DNA of 53,626 nucleotides from Devosia sp. 66-22 (GCA_001899065.1 MKUZ01000008.1:183121-236746); one strand, 5' to 3'; shown: positions 9,315 to 20,025, numbered from the stretch's first letter. The notes: generated from the sequence alone by a model not told the origin. Translations and numbers: made by a program.

Positions 9315-11140
9315 TGTGCGGGATCGTGGGGATCATCGGCGTCGAGCCGGTCGCGCCGCGCCTTGTCGATGCGCTCAAGCGGCTCGAATATCGCGGCTAT
9401 GACAGCGCCGGCGTGGCGACGCTAGAACATGGTTCCATTGCGCGGCGCCGGGCCGAAGGCAAGCTGGGCAATCTGGCCAGCAAGCTCGGCATGGAGCCGC
9501 TCGCGGGCAATATCGGCATCGGCCACACGCGCTGGGCCACGCATGGTGCGCCCACCGAGGGCAATGCCCACCCGCATGCCACCGACAAGGTCGCCATCGT
9601 CCACAACGGCATCATCGAGAATTTCCGCGAGCTGCTCGCGGACCTTGCAACGGACGGTTACCTGCCCAAGACGCAGACCGACACCGAGTCCGTGGCGTTG
9701 TGGGTTACCCGCGAAATCGATCGCGGCCTCGACCCGGAGATGGCGGTCGCCGTCACGCTCAGGAAGCTGCGCGGTGCCTTCGCGCTCGCCTTCATGTTCA
9801 AGGGCCATGACCGGCTGCTGATCGCCGCACGGCACGGCGCGCCGCTCGCCGTCGGCTATGGCGAGACCGAGATGTATCTGGGCTCGGACGCGATGGCGCT
9901 GGCGCCGTTCACCTCGCGGCTGAGCTACCTGCTCGACGGCGACTGGGCGGTCATCACGCCCCAGGGCGTCACCATTCGCGACGGCTCCGACGCCATCGTG
10001 CGTCGCGAGACGATGCTGTCGCAGGTCTCGGCGCTGATGGTCGACAAGGGCAACCACCGCCATTTCATGGCCAAGGAAATCTACGAGCAGCCCGAGACCA
10101 TCTCGCACACCCTCAGCCACTATGTGGACATGGGTGCCGAGAAGGTCGCGCTGCGCGAGACGCTGCCCTTCGATTTCGCCGGCCTCGGCCGCCTCACCAT
10201 TTCCGCCTGCGGTACGGCCTACTATGCCGGGCTGATCGCGAAGTACTGGTTCGAGAGATATGCGCGGCTTCCGGTCGATGTCGATGTCGCCTCGGAGTTC
10301 CGCTACCGCGAGCCGCCGGTCGACAAGGGCGGCCTCGCGCTGTTCATCTCGCAGTCGGGCGAGACCGCCGACACGCTCGCGGCGCTGCGCTACTGCGCGG
10401 GGCAGGGGCAGCATGTCGTGTCGCTGCTCAACGTGCCGGAATCGACCATCGGGCGCGAGAGCGCGGTGGTGTTTCCGACCCTGTGCGGTCCCGAAATCGG
10501 CGTCGCTTCGACCAAGGCGCTGACAGCGCAGCTTACCGCGCTGGCGAGCCTCGTGGTCGCCGCCGGCGTCGCGCGCGGCGTCCTTTCCGCGTCGCAGGAG
10601 GCCGAGCTCGTCCGCTCGCTCACGGCGCTGCCGGCTGCCGTGTCGGCGGCGCTCGGCACCGAGACGCAGATCGAAAAGATCGCCAAGGGACTGAGCAAGG
10701 CCAAGGACGTGCTCTATCTGGGCCGCGGCCAGATGTTCCCCGTCGCCATGGAAGGCGCGCTGAAGCTCAAGGAGATCAGCTACATCCATGCCGAGGGCTA
10801 TCCGGCGGGCGAGCTCAAGCATGGCCCGATCGCGCTGGTCGATGAAGTCATGCCGGTGATCGTCGTCGCGCCCTCCGACGAGCTGATGGAGAAGACGCTC
10901 TCCAACATGCAGGAAGTGGCCGCGCGCGGTGGCCAGATCATCCTCGTCACCGATGAGGAAGGGGCCGGCCATATCGGCCACGGCGTTGCCGAAACCATCG
11001 TCATCCCGAAGGTCTCGAGCTTCGTTGCCCCCATCGTCGCCCTGATCCCGGTGCAGCTCCTCGCCTACCACACCGCCGTGTTCATGGGCACCGACGTCGA
11101 CCAGCCGCGCAATCTGGCGAAGTCGGTGACGGTCGAGTAG
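9314..11140 (+). CDS. glmS: glutamine--fructose-6-phosphate aminotransferase (isomerizing)
   Basis: Supplies glucosamine-6-phosphate. 608 aa. The N-terminus MCGIVGIIG puts the catalytic Cys at position 2 of the class II glutaminase domain. HTRWATHGAPTEGNAHPH is the conserved glutaminase loop. Two SIS sugar-isomerase domains follow (FISQSGETADTLAALRYC; GRGQMFPVAMEGALKLKEISYIHAEGY), and the end PRNLAKSVTVE is the family terminus. It overlaps glmU by one base, and aroA starts 66 bases later. Those 66 bases show no obvious glmS ribozyme or terminator. Confidence 0.97.
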   Translation: MCGIVGIIGVEPVAPRLVDALKRLEYRGYDSAGVATLEHGSIARRRAEGKLGNLASKLGMEPLAGNIGIGHTRWATHGAPTEGNAHPHATDKVAIVHNGIIENFRELLADLATDGYLPKTQTDTESVALWVTREIDRGLDPEMAVAVTLRKLRGAFALAFMFKGHDRLLIAARHGAPLAVGYGETEMYLGSDAMALAPFTSRLSYLLDGDWAVITPQGVTIRDGSDAIVRRETMLSQVSALMVDKGNHRHFMAKEIYEQPETISHTLSHYVDMGAEKVALRETLPFDFAGLGRLTISACGTAYYAGLIAKYWFERYARLPVDVDVASEFRYREPPVDKGGLALFISQSGETADTLAALRYCAGQGQHVVSLLNVPESTIGRESAVVFPTLCGPEIGVASTKALTAQLTALASLVVAAGVARGVLSASQEAELVRSLTALPAAVSAALGTETQIEKIAKGLSKAKDVLYLGRGQMFPVAMEGALKLKEISYIHAEGYPAGELKHGPIALVDEVMPVIVVAPSDELMEKTLSNMQEVAARGGQIILVTDEEGAGHIGHGVAETIVIPKVSSFVAPIVALIPVQLLAYHTAVFMGTDVDQPRNLAKSVTVE

Positions 11141-11206
11141 CGCAAGAGTCTCCAGCCTGGCCCCCGGGCCTTGCACGCCTACCCCTTCCTGTGCGAACTC
11201 GCCCCC

Positions 11207-12460
11207 ATGACCGCGTCCCTCGCCATCACGCCGCCCGACCACCCGTTGGTGGGGCGCGTCACGCCGCCCGGCAGCAAGTCCATCACCAATCGTGCGCTGC
11301 TGCTGGCGGCGCTGGCCAAGGGGACGAGCCGGCTCACCGGGGCGCTCAAGTCCAAGGACACCAAGCTGATGGCGGCCGCGCTGCGGCAGATGGGCGTCAC
11401 CGTCGAGGAGCCGGACGACACAAGCTTCACCGTTACCAGCGCCGGCTTCCTGGCCGCGCCTGCCGCGCCGCTGCTGCTGGGCAATGCCGGCACCGCGGTG
11501 CGGTTCCTCACGGCCGCGGTAGCCCTCGTCGATGGCATGGTGGTCGTCGATGGCGACGAGGCGATGCGCAAGCGCCCGATCGGCCCGCTCGTCACCGCGC
11601 TGAATTCGCTCGGCATCAAGGCCAGCGCGCCGACCGGCTGCCCGCCGGTGATGGTCGAGGGGCGTGGGCATTTCGGCTCCGGCCGCGTCGAGATCGATGG
11701 CGGCCTGTCGAGCCAATACGTGTCCGCGCTGCTGATGGCCGCGCCGTTCGGCGAGGGCCCGATCGATGTCGCGCTGACCGGCCAGGACCTCGATGCGCGC
11801 GGCTATGTCGATCTCACCGTCGCCGCCATGACGGCCTTCGGCGCGCAGGTCACCCAGCTCGACCACACCACCTGGCGGGTCGAGCCGACGCGCTACGCGG
11901 CCACCGATTTCGTCATCGAACCCGATGCGTCCGCCGCGACCTATTTGTGGGCGGCCGAGGCGCTGACTGGTGGCAGCATCGACATCGGCGTGCCGATGGA
12001 TGCGTTCACCCAGCCCGACGCGAGGGCCGCCGCCTTCATCCGCATGTTCCCCAACATGCCGGCAGTCATCGACGGCTCGCAGATGCAGGACGCCGTTCCA
12101 ACGCTTGCCGTGCTCGCTGCGTTCAACGCCACGCCGGTGCGGTTCGTCGGCATCGCCAATCTGCGCGTCAAGGAAACCGATCGCATCCGCGCCATCGCCA
12201 CCGAGCTCAACCGCGTCCGGCCGGGCCTCGCCAGCGAGGAGGGCGATGAACTGCTCGTCCGCAGCGACCCTGCGCTCGCCAATCCGTCGCGCAAGGCGCG
12301 CAGCCGCATCGAGACCTACGAAGACCACCGCATCGCCATGAGCTTCGCGCTCGCCGGCCTCAGGATGGGCGGCATCGTCATTCTCGATCCCGATTGCGTC
12401 GGCAAGACCTATCCCGGCTACTGGGATGCGCTGCGCTCGCTGGGTGTCGCGATCACCTAA
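11207..12460 (+). CDS. aroA: 3-phosphoshikimate 1-carboxyvinyltransferase (EPSP synthase)
   Basis: Joins shikimate-3-phosphate and PEP in the shikimate pathway. The ATG at 11207 gives 417 aa; an in-frame TTG at 11171 would add 12 unconserved residues. Motifs: PPGSKSITNRALLLAAL (Lys-Ser pocket), LLGNAGTAVRFLTAA, RVKETDRIRAIATEL and YEDHRIAMSFAL. In the glyphosate-contact loop the Gly is kept but the residue equal to E. coli Pro101 is Phe. The gene is convergent with the GGDEF gene and overlaps it by 4 bases. Confidence 0.94.
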   Translation: MTASLAITPPDHPLVGRVTPPGSKSITNRALLLAALAKGTSRLTGALKSKDTKLMAAALRQMGVTVEEPDDTSFTVTSAGFLAAPAAPLLLGNAGTAVRFLTAAVALVDGMVVVDGDEAMRKRPIGPLVTALNSLGIKASAPTGCPPVMVEGRGHFGSGRVEIDGGLSSQYVSALLMAAPFGEGPIDVALTGQDLDARGYVDLTVAAMTAFGAQVTQLDHTTWRVEPTRYAATDFVIEPDASAATYLWAAEALTGGSIDIGVPMDAFTQPDARAAAFIRMFPNMPAVIDGSQMQDAVPTLAVLAAFNATPVRFVGIANLRVKETDRIRAIATELNRVRPGLASEEGDELLVRSDPALANPSRKARSRIETYEDHRIAMSFALAGLRMGGIVILDPDCVGKTYPGYWDALRSLGVAIT

Positions 12461-13506
12461 GCGACAATCTTGACGTCGTCCTTGAGTTCGTTCTCGCTCA
12501 GCACCCGGTTGCGGCCGGCGTGCTTGGCCGCATAGAGGCAGCGGTCGGCGCGTTCGATCAGCGAGGCGGGCGTATCGCCCGGCTTGTACATCGCCACGCC
12601 CATCGACGCGGTGATCCGCCCCAGCTTCTCGTTGGTCGAGCGCTTGAGCAGCTCTTTAGCCTGGATCGCCTTGCGGATGTTGTCGGCGACGATGATCGCG
12701 CCCTCGAGGTCGGTCTCGGGCAGGATCGCGGCGAATTCTTCGCCGCCATAGCGCGCCGCCATGTCCTTGCCCTTGATGTTGGACTTGAGCGTCATCGCCA
12801 CGAGGCGCAGCACCTGGTCGCCGGTCTGGTGGCCCCAGGTGTCGTTGAAGCGCTTGAAGTGGTCGATGTCGAGCAGCATCAGGCAGAGCGGCGTGCCCTC
12901 GCCGGCGGCTTCGTTGAAGCTCTTGAGCAGGCCCTCGTCGAACGATTTGCGGTTGAAGATCTTGGTCAGTGGGTCGAGCATCGACTCACGCCGCACTTCG
13001 TCGAGATCACGCTGCAGCGCAGCGATATCGTCGCGTGAGGCGTCCAGCTTCTGCTCGAGCTGCGCGTTCGCGTCCTGCATACGGCGCGTTTCGCCCAGAA
13101 GCTTCTGCGCCATGTTGCGCAACTCGGCTTCGTTCATGTCGTTGCCGAGGTCGCCGCTCGCCGATTGCAGCGTGCCGGAATAGGCATTCGCCGTCGCCAT
13201 GGCGGTGTCGATCGCCTCGTGCACCGCCTCAATGCGCGTCGCCATGCGCTCGGAGACGTTGGAGATGCGCTCGTTGGCGTCCTGCGATTTGAGGAATTCG
13301 TTGTAGAGCCGCTCCGCCAACTCCTGCGTCGCGGTGCCATCGCGGAAAATCTGGTTGACGCGCTGATTCAGCGAAGGGTTGACCCCCGTCGCATAGGAAT
13401 AGAGCAGTTCGTAGAACTGGGGGTAGGGCGGAATTTGCCCGCGCTTGAGTAAGTCCATTGCCGAGTTGGCATAGCCCAGGGCGCGCCTGAATTCCTGTTC
13501 TGACAC
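12457..13506 (-). CDS. GGDEF diguanylate cyclase, cytosolic
   Basis: Predicted to make cyclic di-GMP from two GTP. 349 aa from a GTG at 13506. Residues 1 to about 170 are helical with heptads (AQLEQKLDASRDDIAALQRDL), probably a dimerising sensor region; no transmembrane segment is present. The catalytic domain begins at LDPLTKIFNRKSF and carries an intact GGEEF at 254-258. The product-inhibition site five residues upstream reads K-G-K-D (245-248) rather than R-x-x-D, so feedback inhibition may be weak. A divergent DEAD-box helicase promoter region lies behind its start. Confidence 0.9.
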   Translation of the reverse strand: MSEQEFRRALGYANSAMDLLKRGQIPPYPQFYELLYSYATGVNPSLNQRVNQIFRDGTATQELAERLYNEFLKSQDANERISNVSERMATRIEAVHEAIDTAMATANAYSGTLQSASGDLGNDMNEAELRNMAQKLLGETRRMQDANAQLEQKLDASRDDIAALQRDLDEVRRESMLDPLTKIFNRKSFDEGLLKSFNEAAGEGTPLCLMLLDIDHFKRFNDTWGHQTGDQVLRLVAMTLKSNIKGKDMAARYGGEEFAAILPETDLEGAIIVADNIRKAIQAKELLKRSTNEKLGRITASMGVAMYKPGDTPASLIERADRCLYAAKHAGRNRVLSENELKDDVKIVA

Positions 13507-13650
13507 TGTGCCCCCGGGCCTGACGCGTGACCTAATTCTAGTCGTTCGTAGTTTTCCGATGAGTCAATTAAGGGTCAGTAAAAGTCACGGGGCTTGGGGC
13601 CCAACTCACCAAATTGTTGATCGCAGCGCTAATACCGGGGCGCTGCTCAA

Positions 13651-15084
<1,434 letters not shown>

Positions 15085-15176
15085 TGTGTTCGTCCACTCA
15101 GAGGTGTGGGAGGGCCGGCGTTGAGACTGCAAGCAGCCGAGCGGCGGAGTGGTTCCCGACGGGCCGGGAACATAGT

Positions 15177-15206
15177 GGGAATCCCCCGCGAGTCAACGGG
15201 ATTCCC
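15177..15206. repeat. inverted repeat downstream of parE
   Basis: GGGAATCCC and GGGATTCCC are exact complements separated by 12 bases. A second pair, GTTCCC and GGGAAC, lies at about 15151-15171. Together they could fold in the 3' part of the parE transcript, but no T-run follows on the minus strand, so a terminator role is unproven. Confidence 0.35.
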
Positions 15207-15236
15207 TAGGGTTTCCCTAATATGGGAACGTGACCG

Positions 15237-17234
15237 TCAGATGTCGAGGTCGCTGACGAACTGGGCGTTCTCCTGAATGAACTCGAAGCGGGCCTCGGGC
15301 TTGGTGCCCATCAGCCGGTCGACCGACGACTTTGTCTCGTCCCGATCGTCGAGCACGCGGACCCTGAGCAGGGTGCGCGTTTTCTTGTCCATCGTGGTCT
15401 CGCGCAGATGCGCATAGGGCATCTCGCCCAGGCCCTTGAAGCGTGTGATATCGACCTTCTTGCCCTTGAACTCGCTCACCATGAGCTGGTCCTTGTGGGC
15501 GTCGTTCATGGCGTAGAGCACCTTGGGGCCGGCGCTGATACGGTAGAGCGGCGGCATGGCCAGATAGAGATGCCCGTCGTCGATCAGCTTGGGCATTTCC
15601 TGGAAGAAGAAGGTCATCAGCAGCGAGGCGATGTGGGCGCCGTCCACGTCGGCGTCGGTCATCAGGATGATCTTGTCGTAGCGCAGATCGTCCTCGCGAT
15701 AGCGCTCGCGGGTGCCGCAGCCCAGCGCCTGGACCAGGTCGGCGATGGTCTGGTTGGCGGTGATCTTGTCGCGCGTCGCGCCGGCGACGTTGAGCACCTT
15801 GCCGCGCAGCGGTAGCACGGCCTGGCTGGCACGGTCGCGCGCCGATTTGGCGCTGCCGCCGGCCGAGTCGCCTTCGACGATGAAGATCTCGGCACCCTGG
15901 GCGGCCGATTGCGTGCAGTCGGCGAGCTTGCCCGGCAGGCGTAGCTTGCGCGTCGCCGACTGCCGGTCGATTTCCTTTTCCTTCTTGCGGCGCAGGCGCT
16001 CCTCGGCGCGCTCCACTGCCCAGTCGAGCAGCTTGTTGGCCTGCTGCGGCGCTGCCGTCAGCCAGTGGTCGAAGGCATCGCGCAGGGCCGTGTCGACGAT
16101 GCGCGTCGCCTCGGGCGAGCTCAGCCGGTCCTTGGTCTGGCCGACGAATTCGGGTTCGCGCACGAATACCGACAGCATGGCCGAGCATTGCACCAGCACG
16201 TCCTCGGCCGTCAGCATGGCGGCGCGCTTGTCGCCCTTGAGCTCGGCGTAGGCGCGTATGCCGCGCAGCAGGGCCATCCGCAGGCCGGCCTCATGCGTGC
16301 CGCCTTCGGCGGTTGGAATCGTGTTGCAGTAGGATTGCAGGAAGCCGTCCGCGAGGTTCCAGCTCACCGCCCATTCCACCGCACCGTGGCTGCCCGGTTT
16401 GCCCGACTGGCCCGAGAAGATGTCCTCGACGATGCGCTGTTCGCCCTCGACGCGCGCCGCGAGGAACTCGCGCAGGCCGCCGGGAAAATGGAACTGCGCC
16501 TTGGCCGGCACTTCGTCGGTCGCCAGGCTCTCGTCGCAGCTCCAGCGGATCTCGACGCCGCCGAACAGATAGGCCTTGGCCCGCGTCATGCGGAACAGCC
16601 GCACGACCGAGAACTCGGCCTTGCCGCCGAAAATCTCCGGGTCGGGATGGAAGCGCTGCGTGGTGCCCCGGCGGTTCTGCACCGGGCCGACCTTGATCAC
16701 TTTGCTGGTCGGCTTGCCGCGCGAATAAGTCTGTCGATAGAGCACCTGGTCGCGGGCGACTTCGGTCACCAGCTCGTCACTCAGTGCGTTCACCACCGAC
16801 ACGCCGACGCCATGCAGGCCGCCCGAGGTCTCGTATGCCTTGCCGTCGAACTTGCCGCCGGCATGGAGCGTCGTCATCACGATTTCCAGCGTCGAGCGGC
16901 CGGGGTGCTTGGGGTGGTTCTCGACCGGGATGCCGCGGCCATTGTCGCTGACCGTCAAATAGCCGTCGGTGCCGAAATGCACTTCGATGCGCGTCGCGTG
17001 GCCGGCGATCGCTTCGTCCATGCAGTTGTCGATCACCTCGGCGAACAGATGGTGCAGCGCGTTGGAGTCGGTGCCGCCGATGAACATGCCCGGCCGCCGC
17101 CGGACCGGCTCCAGCCCCTCCAGCACCTCGATGTCGGCCGCCGAATAGGACGACTGCCCGCCGGGAGCAGGCGAGGCCGCCTTCTTCTTGGGCGTGGGTT
17201 CCGGGGCGTCGCCGAACAGGTCGTCTTTGGGCAT
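15237..17234 (-). CDS. parE: DNA topoisomerase IV subunit B
   Basis: ATPase subunit of the decatenating type IIA topoisomerase. 665 aa from the ATG at 17234. GHKL ATPase motifs: EVIDNCMDEAIAGHA, VSDNGRGIPVENH and SGGLHGVGVSVVNALS. Transducer and TOPRIM segments: FIVEGDSAGGSAKSARDR and KIILMTDADVDGAHIASLL. The TOPRIM runs straight into FFFQEMP with no large insertion, and the length is that of ParE rather than GyrB. The N-terminal 30 residues are a Pro/Lys/Ala linker found in alphaproteobacterial ParE. Its upstream region is shared with the divergent secreted-protein gene. Confidence 0.94.
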   Translation of the reverse strand: MPKDDLFGDAPEPTPKKKAASPAPGGQSSYSAADIEVLEGLEPVRRRPGMFIGGTDSNALHHLFAEVIDNCMDEAIAGHATRIEVHFGTDGYLTVSDNGRGIPVENHPKHPGRSTLEIVMTTLHAGGKFDGKAYETSGGLHGVGVSVVNALSDELVTEVARDQVLYRQTYSRGKPTSKVIKVGPVQNRRGTTQRFHPDPEIFGGKAEFSVVRLFRMTRAKAYLFGGVEIRWSCDESLATDEVPAKAQFHFPGGLREFLAARVEGEQRIVEDIFSGQSGKPGSHGAVEWAVSWNLADGFLQSYCNTIPTAEGGTHEAGLRMALLRGIRAYAELKGDKRAAMLTAEDVLVQCSAMLSVFVREPEFVGQTKDRLSSPEATRIVDTALRDAFDHWLTAAPQQANKLLDWAVERAEERLRRKKEKEIDRQSATRKLRLPGKLADCTQSAAQGAEIFIVEGDSAGGSAKSARDRASQAVLPLRGKVLNVAGATRDKITANQTIADLVQALGCGTRERYREDDLRYDKIILMTDADVDGAHIASLLMTFFFQEMPKLIDDGHLYLAMPPLYRISAGPKVLYAMNDAHKDQLMVSEFKGKKVDITRFKGLGEMPYAHLRETTMDKKTRTLLRVRVLDDRDETKSSVDRLMGTKPEARFEFIQENAQFVSDLDI

Positions 17235-17330
17235 GGGTGCGTCACTCGAATCGTCGGCTGTGTTCTAGCACAGAGCGACGTATCCGTTGCCGCTCCGTTC
17301 ACGGTGGGGCGTTGGTGGCTCACACTGGCG

Positions 17331-17457
17331 TGAACGCCTTCTGAACGCCGGCTTCCGGCTTGTGTCAGCCGCGCCGTGTCAAACCGGCCGGTAGCAGCCA
17401 CCGAGGAAGCCGCGCAGAGCGGCCGGGGGCATTCCGTTCCTGAACGCCAGATGAATG
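17331..17457 (+). promoter_or_regulatory. two pairs of TGAACGCC direct repeats with 11-bp period
   Basis: TGAACGCC occurs at 17331-17338 and 17342-17349, and again at 17441-17448 with a partial copy TGAATG at 17452-17457. Within each pair the repeats are 11 bp apart, and the two pairs are exactly 110 bp apart. Head-to-tail 11-bp repeats are how OmpR/PhoB-family regulators bind. A possible -10 (TATTGT, 17489-17494) lies downstream, before the secreted-protein start at 17543. The rest of the 17,235-17,542 gap holds nothing else I can name. Confidence 0.45.
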
Positions 17458-17542
17458 TGGGGTTCCGCTCACGTTTAGAGAGGAACGCTATTGTAGGGGC
17501 AACGCTTATCCGAGCGACCTCACTTCAGATCGGAGATCGAAA

Positions 17543-17953
17543 ATGATCCGCAACACCCTCAAGGCCGGCGTCGTCGCCCTCGCTCTCGCTGGCACCGCCA
17601 TCGCGGCCGTTCCCGCCCAGGCTGCGCAGCCCACCTTCGGCTTCCAGCTCAATTTCGGCGGCGGCAATTTCCCGGGCGGTGGCGGCATCGTCCTGCATTT
17701 CGGCGACGACGATTACTGGGATTATTGCCTCACCAACAAGCAGGTCATCCGTGGCCTCAACGACCGCGGCTACACCCGCGTGAAGATCGTCAAGGAGTCC
17801 AACAGCACCAACAAGGTGTGGGCGATCGGCCGCAAGCACGGCGACTGGTACCAGATGCGCGTCGACCGCTGCACGCACAAGGTCGATCGCGTCAAGCAGA
17901 TCCGCCCGCTCCACAATGGCGGCAACTCCTTCAACCTGACCTTCACGTTCTAA
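17543..17953 (+). CDS. small secreted periplasmic protein of unknown function
   Basis: 136 aa. A clear Sec signal peptide (MIRNTLKAGVVALALAGTA, ending VPAQA before AQPTF) is followed by a Gly-rich segment (FGGGNFPGGGG) and a compact domain beginning DYWDYCLTNKQVIRGLNDRG. Two Cys, one in YCLTNK and one in VDRCTHK, could form a disulfide in the periplasm. The layout of an N-terminal Cys-Leu, an I..GL...GY block and a late VDRCT recalls small PepSY-like secreted proteins common in rhizobia, but I do not recognise the function. A good Shine-Dalgarno (CGGAGA) precedes it, and a strong terminator follows. Confidence 0.8.
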   Translation: MIRNTLKAGVVALALAGTAIAAVPAQAAQPTFGFQLNFGGGNFPGGGGIVLHFGDDDYWDYCLTNKQVIRGLNDRGYTRVKIVKESNSTNKVWAIGRKHGDWYQMRVDRCTHKVDRVKQIRPLHNGGNSFNLTFTF

Positions 17954-17976
17954 GACACCGCTCCATAGCGGCACAT

Positions 17977-18020
17977 GCAATCCCGGTCCGATCCTCCCCT
18001 CGGACCGGGATTGCTCTTTT
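17977..18020 (+). terminator. strong intrinsic terminator
   Basis: A 15-bp perfect stem, GCAATCCCGGTCCGA paired with its complement ending at 18014, has an 8-base loop and is followed by TCTTTT. It ends the transcript of the small secreted protein gene. Confidence 0.85.
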
Positions 18021-18507
18021 CCGGCAAGCGTTTGACCAGTGAGCCAGCCCCGAAACGGCGCACTGCGTTTACCAATGTTTCGCTTCTTGGAAGCACTTCC
18101 TTAAGCGTGCCCCAGTACAGTCTCCCCATACGGTTTTTGTGTCTGGAGTAGCCGTTGCGCACCCGTTCGGTGAGCGCTTTTGAGTTCCTGCGTCTGGGGT
18201 GGCTGCAGGCCGGATTGTTGAGTTCTGCGTACCGGCTTGCCCACCTTCGCACGGCCCGATCGGCTGCCATCGGAACGCTGGCGCTGGTGTTCTTCCTCGC
18301 TTGATCTCGTAAGGCGCCGAGGGTATTGCTCGCGCCATGTTCGTTCTGTTCAGCCGTCCCGATTTCCATCGCACGCGTGGCCCTGTTCAGGCCCTGCAGT
18401 TCTTCCTGCAGGGCTGACCAAAGGGTCCGGACGTTCTCGTTCAGCTCTGGTCTGCCCATCGCGGCGCTCCGCGCGCCATGGCTTCCTCATAGACCAGAGA
18501 CAACGAA
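18021..18507 (+). other. 487-bp gene-poor region and structured leader of the ABC-F gene
   Basis: No gene I can support lies here, and base composition is visibly less GC-rich than the surroundings. It contains a perfect 9-bp hairpin (GCCCTGCAG/CTGCAGGGC, 18391-18414). It also has a long-range 9-bp inverted repeat, CTCTGGTCT (18445-18453) with AGACCAGAG (18491-18499), that would sequester the ABC-F ribosome binding region. A four-codon reading frame, Met-Ala-Ser-Ser-stop (18478-18492), ends inside the right arm, 15 bases before the ABC-F start. This layout could allow translation-coupled control; that is inference. Confidence 0.4.
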
Positions 18508-20025
18508 ATGGGCTCCATCAGCCTCAACTCCGTCGGCGTCGTCGCCACCAGCACGCTCTTTGACAATCTCAGCCTCGTGATCGGGGAGGGGGACCGCGTC
18601 GGCCTCATCGCGGGCAATGGCAACGGCAAGACCACGCTGCTGCGCTGCATCGCCGGGCAGCAGGACGTCACGCATGGCGAGATCGTCCGCTCGCGCGGCC
18701 TGCGCGTCGGCTTCGTCGAGCAGGACGTGCCGCCGCGCCTGCTGCCGCTCACCCTGCGCGATGCGGTGCTCGACGCACTGCCTGCCGATGCCCGCGACAC
18801 CGACTCCTGGCGCGCCGAGGTGGTCCTCGACGAATTCGAGACCCCCGACGACATGCGCGGGCGTGAAGTCTCCCGCCTGTCCGGCGGCTGGCTGCGGCTC
18901 ATGCTCATCGCCCGCGTCTGGATCAACGAGCCCGACGCCCTGCTGCTGGACGAGCCGACCAACCATCTCGACCTGGGCAAGATCATCCAGCTCGAGCGCT
19001 GGCTGAAGAACGCCACAAGGAGCATGCCGGTCGTCATTGCCAGCCATGACCGCGGTTTTCTCGACGCGAGCACCAATCGCACGCTGTTCCTCCGTCCCGG
19101 TCCCTCGCATTTCTTCGCACTGCCCTTCACCCGTGCCCGCGCCGCCCTGGCCGAGGCCGACGAAGCGGCGGCAAAGCAGCAGGAGCGCGATCTCAAGGAG
19201 GCCAGGCAGCTTCGCCAGCAGGCGAGCAAGCTCACCAATATCGGCATCAATTCGGGCTCCGACCTGCTGACGCTCAAGGCGAAATACCTCAAGGAGCGCG
19301 CGGCCAGGATCGAGGCGTCCGCCGTCCAGCTTCACAAGGAGCGCGCCGGCGACATCCGCCTCGCCAATGCCGGCACGCACGCCAAGGTCCTCGTCGCCAT
19401 CGAGAACCTGACCGTCCGCACGCCCGACGACCGGGCGCTGTTCTCGATTGGCAAGCTGCACCTGTTCCAGGGTGATCGCGTGGTGCTGCTGGGGCGCAAC
19501 GGCACCGGCAAGTCGCAGTTCATGAAGCTCGTGACGCGGGCCATGTCGGGGGAGGCGATCCCGGGCATCCGCGTCACCTCCTCGCTCCGGCTGGGAGCGA
19601 CCGACCAGGAGATGTCGCAGCTTCCCAGCAGCGGAACGCCGTTCGACTTCATTGCCGGTTACGACCAGGGCGACCAGCGCACCAAGGCCCTGCTCGCGGC
19701 CGCCGGCTTTCCGGTCGACAAGCAGACCCAGCCCATCGCCAGGCTCAGCTTCGGCCAGCGTGCCCGCCTCGCGCTGCTCGCGCTGCGCCTCAGCGAGCCG
19801 AACTTCTACCTCATGGACGAGCCGACCAACCATGTCGACATCGCCGGGCAGGAGCAGCTCGAGGCCGAAATCCTCGAGCATGGGGCAAGCTGCATTCTCG
19901 TCTCGCACGATCGCAGCTTCGTGCGGAACATCGGCACGCGCTTCTTCGAGATTGCGGGCGGCCGGCTGGTTGAGCGCGATGGTCCCGAAGGCTTCTTTGC
20001 CGCCATGGCGTCCGTAGATCAGTGA
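18508..20025 (+). CDS. ABC-F family ATPase
   Basis: 505 aa with two ATP-binding cassettes and no membrane segments. Cassette 1: GNGNGKTT, signature LSGGWLRLMLIARV, LLLDEPTNHLDL and SHDRGFLD. Cassette 2: GRNGTGKS, signature LSFGQRARLALLAL, LMDEPTNHVDI and SHDRSFV. Between them is a charged helical linker (about residues 210-270: EADEAAAKQQERDLKEARQLRQQ), the region that reaches into the ribosome E site in this family. ABC-F proteins act on stalled ribosomes, and some confer antibiotic resistance; the specific role cannot be read from sequence. The leader carries possible regulatory folds. Confidence 0.9.
   Translation: MGSISLNSVGVVATSTLFDNLSLVIGEGDRVGLIAGNGNGKTTLLRCIAGQQDVTHGEIVRSRGLRVGFVEQDVPPRLLPLTLRDAVLDALPADARDTDSWRAEVVLDEFETPDDMRGREVSRLSGGWLRLMLIARVWINEPDALLLDEPTNHLDLGKIIQLERWLKNATRSMPVVIASHDRGFLDASTNRTLFLRPGPSHFFALPFTRARAALAEADEAAAKQQERDLKEARQLRQQASKLTNIGINSGSDLLTLKAKYLKERAARIEASAVQLHKERAGDIRLANAGTHAKVLVAIENLTVRTPDDRALFSIGKLHLFQGDRVVLLGRNGTGKSQFMKLVTRAMSGEAIPGIRVTSSLRLGATDQEMSQLPSSGTPFDFIAGYDQGDQRTKALLAAAGFPVDKQTQPIARLSFGQRARLALLALRLSEPNFYLMDEPTNHVDIAGQEQLEAEILEHGASCILVSHDRSFVRNIGTRFFEIAGGRLVERDGPEGFFAAMASVDQ

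Noticed and set aside
9422-12328. 968-codon open frame on the minus strand
   Set aside because: It mirrors glmS and aroA, whose plus-strand products are fully conserved; the His/Gly/Arg-rich translation is typical of an antisense shadow in high-GC DNA.
17950-18459. 169-codon minus-strand reading frame in the gap before the ABC-F gene, with GGAG before its ATG
   Set aside because: Its last third runs through the strong 17977-18020 terminator of the opposite gene, it matches no family, and long chance frames are common at this GC content.
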